Origin: Candidatus Omnitrophota bacterium
GTDB lineage: Bacteria; Omnitrophota; Gorgyraeia; Pluralincolimonadales; Pluralincolimonadaceae
NCBI GenBank assembly: GCA_041653595.1
Contig: JBAZFB010000010.1
Coordinates: 1 to 8,925 of the forward strand
Length of the DNA: 8,925 nucleotides
Reading direction: 5' to 3'
Part shown: in pieces, positions 7,680 to 8,925 of the stretch
Numbering within the stretch: the stretch's first letter is position 1
Layout: the number at the start of each line of letters is the position of its first letter
Program-made: the position numbers and the translations under genes
Notes under the pieces: generated by a model
What the model was told of the DNA's origin: nothing
The model's database searches: none
The model's input: the letters and a program-made list of their open reading frames with translations, nothing else

Positions 7680-7993
7680 TAAAAAATAGGCTCTAGCTCC
7701 TCCGTCCCTTTGTCTACGGCCTTACCGATAAGCGACCTTTGGTAATTGACATAGCCGAGGTTCTCTTTCGCCTTTTTCCCGTAGTAACTGTCCGGGTATT
7801 TCTTTACCAGGAGGTCGTAATAATATTGGGCATTGTCCCAATCCTTGAGCTGGTACGCGATGTCGCCGGCGTGGAGCCAATCGCTCGCTTCCAGCTTTTC
7901 TTTTCCTTTCAAATACGGCTCCGGGGTGGCGCACCCCGCGACGAAGACCAGGGTCATCGCAAAAGCGAAGACTATCATAATTCCGCGGCCCAT
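7679..7993 (-). CDS. Small TPR-like lipoprotein of unknown function
   Basis: A 104-residue protein with a type II signal peptide: basic MGRG, a hydrophobic stretch IMIVFAFAMTLVF (5-17), and lipobox VAGC with Cys21 as the predicted lipidated residue. The mature 84 residues carry one TPR-like helical hairpin, DWLHAGDIAYQLKDWDNAQ to KKYPDS (about 38-69), then a third helix (70-83). The pattern resembles the TPR units of BamD/YbgF-type envelope proteins, but it is far too short for BamD. It is likely membrane anchored, facing the periplasm in a diderm. It starts 13 nt after the pyrC stop with a strong AGGAGG site, and its stop shares an A with the downstream nuclease start. No function is known to me. 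Its envelope location does not obviously fit a nucleotide operon. Confidence 0.85.
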   Translation of the reverse strand: MGRGIMIVFAFAMTLVFVAGCATPEPYLKGKEKLEASDWLHAGDIAYQLKDWDNAQYYYDLLVKKYPDSYYGKKAKENLGYVNYQRSLIGKAVDKGTEELEPIF

Positions 7994-7998
7994 AATAC

Positions 7999-8004
7999 CC
8001 TCCT
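7999..8004 (-). promoter_or_regulatory. Strong ribosome binding site for the lipoprotein gene
   Basis: AGGAGG lies 5 nt upstream of the ATG at 7993, in the 13-nt gap after the pyrC stop. It is the best Shine-Dalgarno match at any junction in the window. That supports this start and suggests the lipoprotein gene is translated independently rather than by coupling to pyrC. Confidence 0.8.
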
Positions 8005-8006
8005 TT

Positions 8007-8925
8007 TTAATCGAATTTCCCGTTTTCGTATTTTATCTTTCCGCCGACTATAGTAACGAGAACCGTCCCGCCCATCTTCCTGCCTGCCAGCGGCGTGTTC
8101 TTCGATTTAGATTCTATGTGTTTCTCCTCGACGATCCATTCCGCGGCAGGGTCGAAGACCGTGACGTCAGCGTCGCTTCCAACGGCGAGCGAACCTTTCC
8201 CCTTGAGGCCTAATATCGCCGAGGGATTTGCCGACATCTTGCTTACGAGGCCGCTCCAGTCGAGGGTTTTGTTTTTCACCAATTCCGTATTAGCGAGCGA
8301 TAAGGCGAATTCCAGGCCTATCATCCCGTTCGCGGCAAAATCGAATTCAACGTCTTTTTCTTCGACGGAATGCGGCGCGTGGTCGGTAGCGATCGCATCT
8401 ATCGTCCCATCGGATAACCCTTTCTTGATCGCCGCCAGGTCTTCCTTCGTCCTCAACGGAGGATTAACCTTCGCCTTCGTATTAAAACCCAGCACCGCCT
8501 CTTCGGTAAGCGTGAAGTAGTGCGGGCAGGTCTCGCATGTCACTTTTATCCCTCTTTTTTTCGCTTCCCTTACCGCCTCGACGCTCTCTTTTGCGGATAC
8601 GTGGGCGATGTGCAGCTTCGCGCCGGTAAGCCCGGCCAGCTCTATATCCCTCATCACCATGACTACTTCCGACGCGCGCGGTATCCCTTTCAGCCCGAGT
8701 TTCGTCGAGATGAATCCCTCGTTCATTACGCCGTTTTTCGACAGGTTCGCGTCTTCGCAGTGCGATATCACCGGCAGGCCGAACATCTTCGCGTATTCGA
8801 GCGCCCGCCTCAATATCTCAGCGTTCATCACCGGATTTCCGTCGTCTGACAGGGCCTTCGCCCCGGCCTCGGCTATCTGGCCTATCTCGGTAAGTTCTTT
8901 GCCTTCGAGGCCTTTCGTCACCGCG
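8007..8925 (-). CDS. pyrC: Dihydroorotase, 5' end cut by window edge
   Basis: Cyclises N-carbamoyl-aspartate to dihydroorotate, a zinc amidohydrolase step. About 305 codons are visible and the frame is open to the window edge. The family is about 425-430 residues, so roughly 120 N-terminal residues, including the first HxH metal pair, are outside. Counting from the GTG codon at 8921: TKGLEGKELTEIG (2-14); ALSDDG (23-28) with the conserved Asp pair; ISHCEDANL (52-60) with metal ligand His54; LHIAHVSAKES (103-113) with His107; KVNPPLRTKEDL (151-162); and IATDHAPHS (177-185) with catalytic Asp180. GMIGLEFAL and the GSLAVGSDADVTVFDP strand close the composite beta domain. The GTG at 8921 is internal, since homology clearly continues upstream. 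This belongs to the long dihydroorotase group, not the shorter E. coli PyrC type. Confidence 0.95.
   Translation of the reverse strand, partial: AVTKGLEGKELTEIGQIAEAGAKALSDDGNPVMNAEILRRALEYAKMFGLPVISHCEDANLSKNGVMNEGFISTKLGLKGIPRASEVVMVMRDIELAGLTGAKLHIAHVSAKESVEAVREAKKRGIKVTCETCPHYFTLTEEAVLGFNTKAKVNPPLRTKEDLAAIKKGLSDGTIDAIATDHAPHSVEEKDVEFDFAANGMIGLEFALSLANTELVKNKTLDWSGLVSKMSANPSAILGLKGKGSLAVGSDADVTVFDPAAEWIVEEKHIESKSKNTPLAGRKMGGTVLVTIVGGKIKYENGKFD

Noticed and set aside
8919..8921. GTG as the start of pyrC
   Set aside because: The frame stays open to the window edge (an Ala codon precedes it), and the protein would lack the first HxH metal pair of dihydroorotases, so the gene is simply cut off.
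1..8925. CRISPR array, tRNA, insertion sequence, riboswitch, PyrR attenuator or terminator hairpin
   Set aside because: No spaced repeats, transposase-like frame or hairpin-plus-T-run was seen by eye. Coding density is near total, with the longest gap 21 nt, so there is no room for a leader or attenuator inside the window.

Overview
The window holds one uninterrupted run of eight tightly packed genes, all on the minus strand, so it reads from high to low coordinates. In transcription order they are: pyrC (dihydroorotase, 5' end outside the window), a small lipoprotein gene, an endonuclease Q-like PHP-domain nuclease gene, carA, carB, pyrK, pyrD (class 1B), and pyrF (3' end outside the window). 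Six of the eight encode steps of de novo pyrimidine synthesis. CarAB makes carbamoyl phosphate, PyrC closes the dihydroorotate ring, PyrD-PyrK oxidises dihydroorotate to orotate with NAD+, and PyrF decarboxylates OMP to UMP. The pyrB and pyrE steps are not visible and may lie outside the window.

The unusual part is the middle. A 104-residue predicted lipoprotein with one TPR-like hairpin and a 409-residue endonuclease Q-type protein sit between pyrC and carA and share a TAATG stop/start. The nuclease keeps the PHP metal-ligand residues and a zinc-knuckle-like cluster. It ends in QLTLF, which matches the bacterial sliding-clamp binding consensus. The only two junctions in the run with a gap (13 and 21 nt) are the two flanking this pair. 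All other junctions overlap by 1 to 16 nt, so the pair looks like a module set into an otherwise compact pyrimidine operon.

The organism is a bacterium by gene content: a type II signal peptide, a bacterial clamp motif, and PyrD1B/PyrK. The class 1B enzyme uses NAD+ rather than quinone, which is common in anaerobes and fermenters. Codon choice is distinctive: ATA is strongly favoured for Ile and AGG is common for Arg in moderate-GC DNA. Together these suggest an uncultured anaerobic lineage; Omnitrophota is a low-confidence guess from style alone. No RNA gene, mobile element, CRISPR array, promoter or terminator was seen. No intergenic stretch exceeds 21 nt, so the operon's promoter and terminator must lie outside the window.
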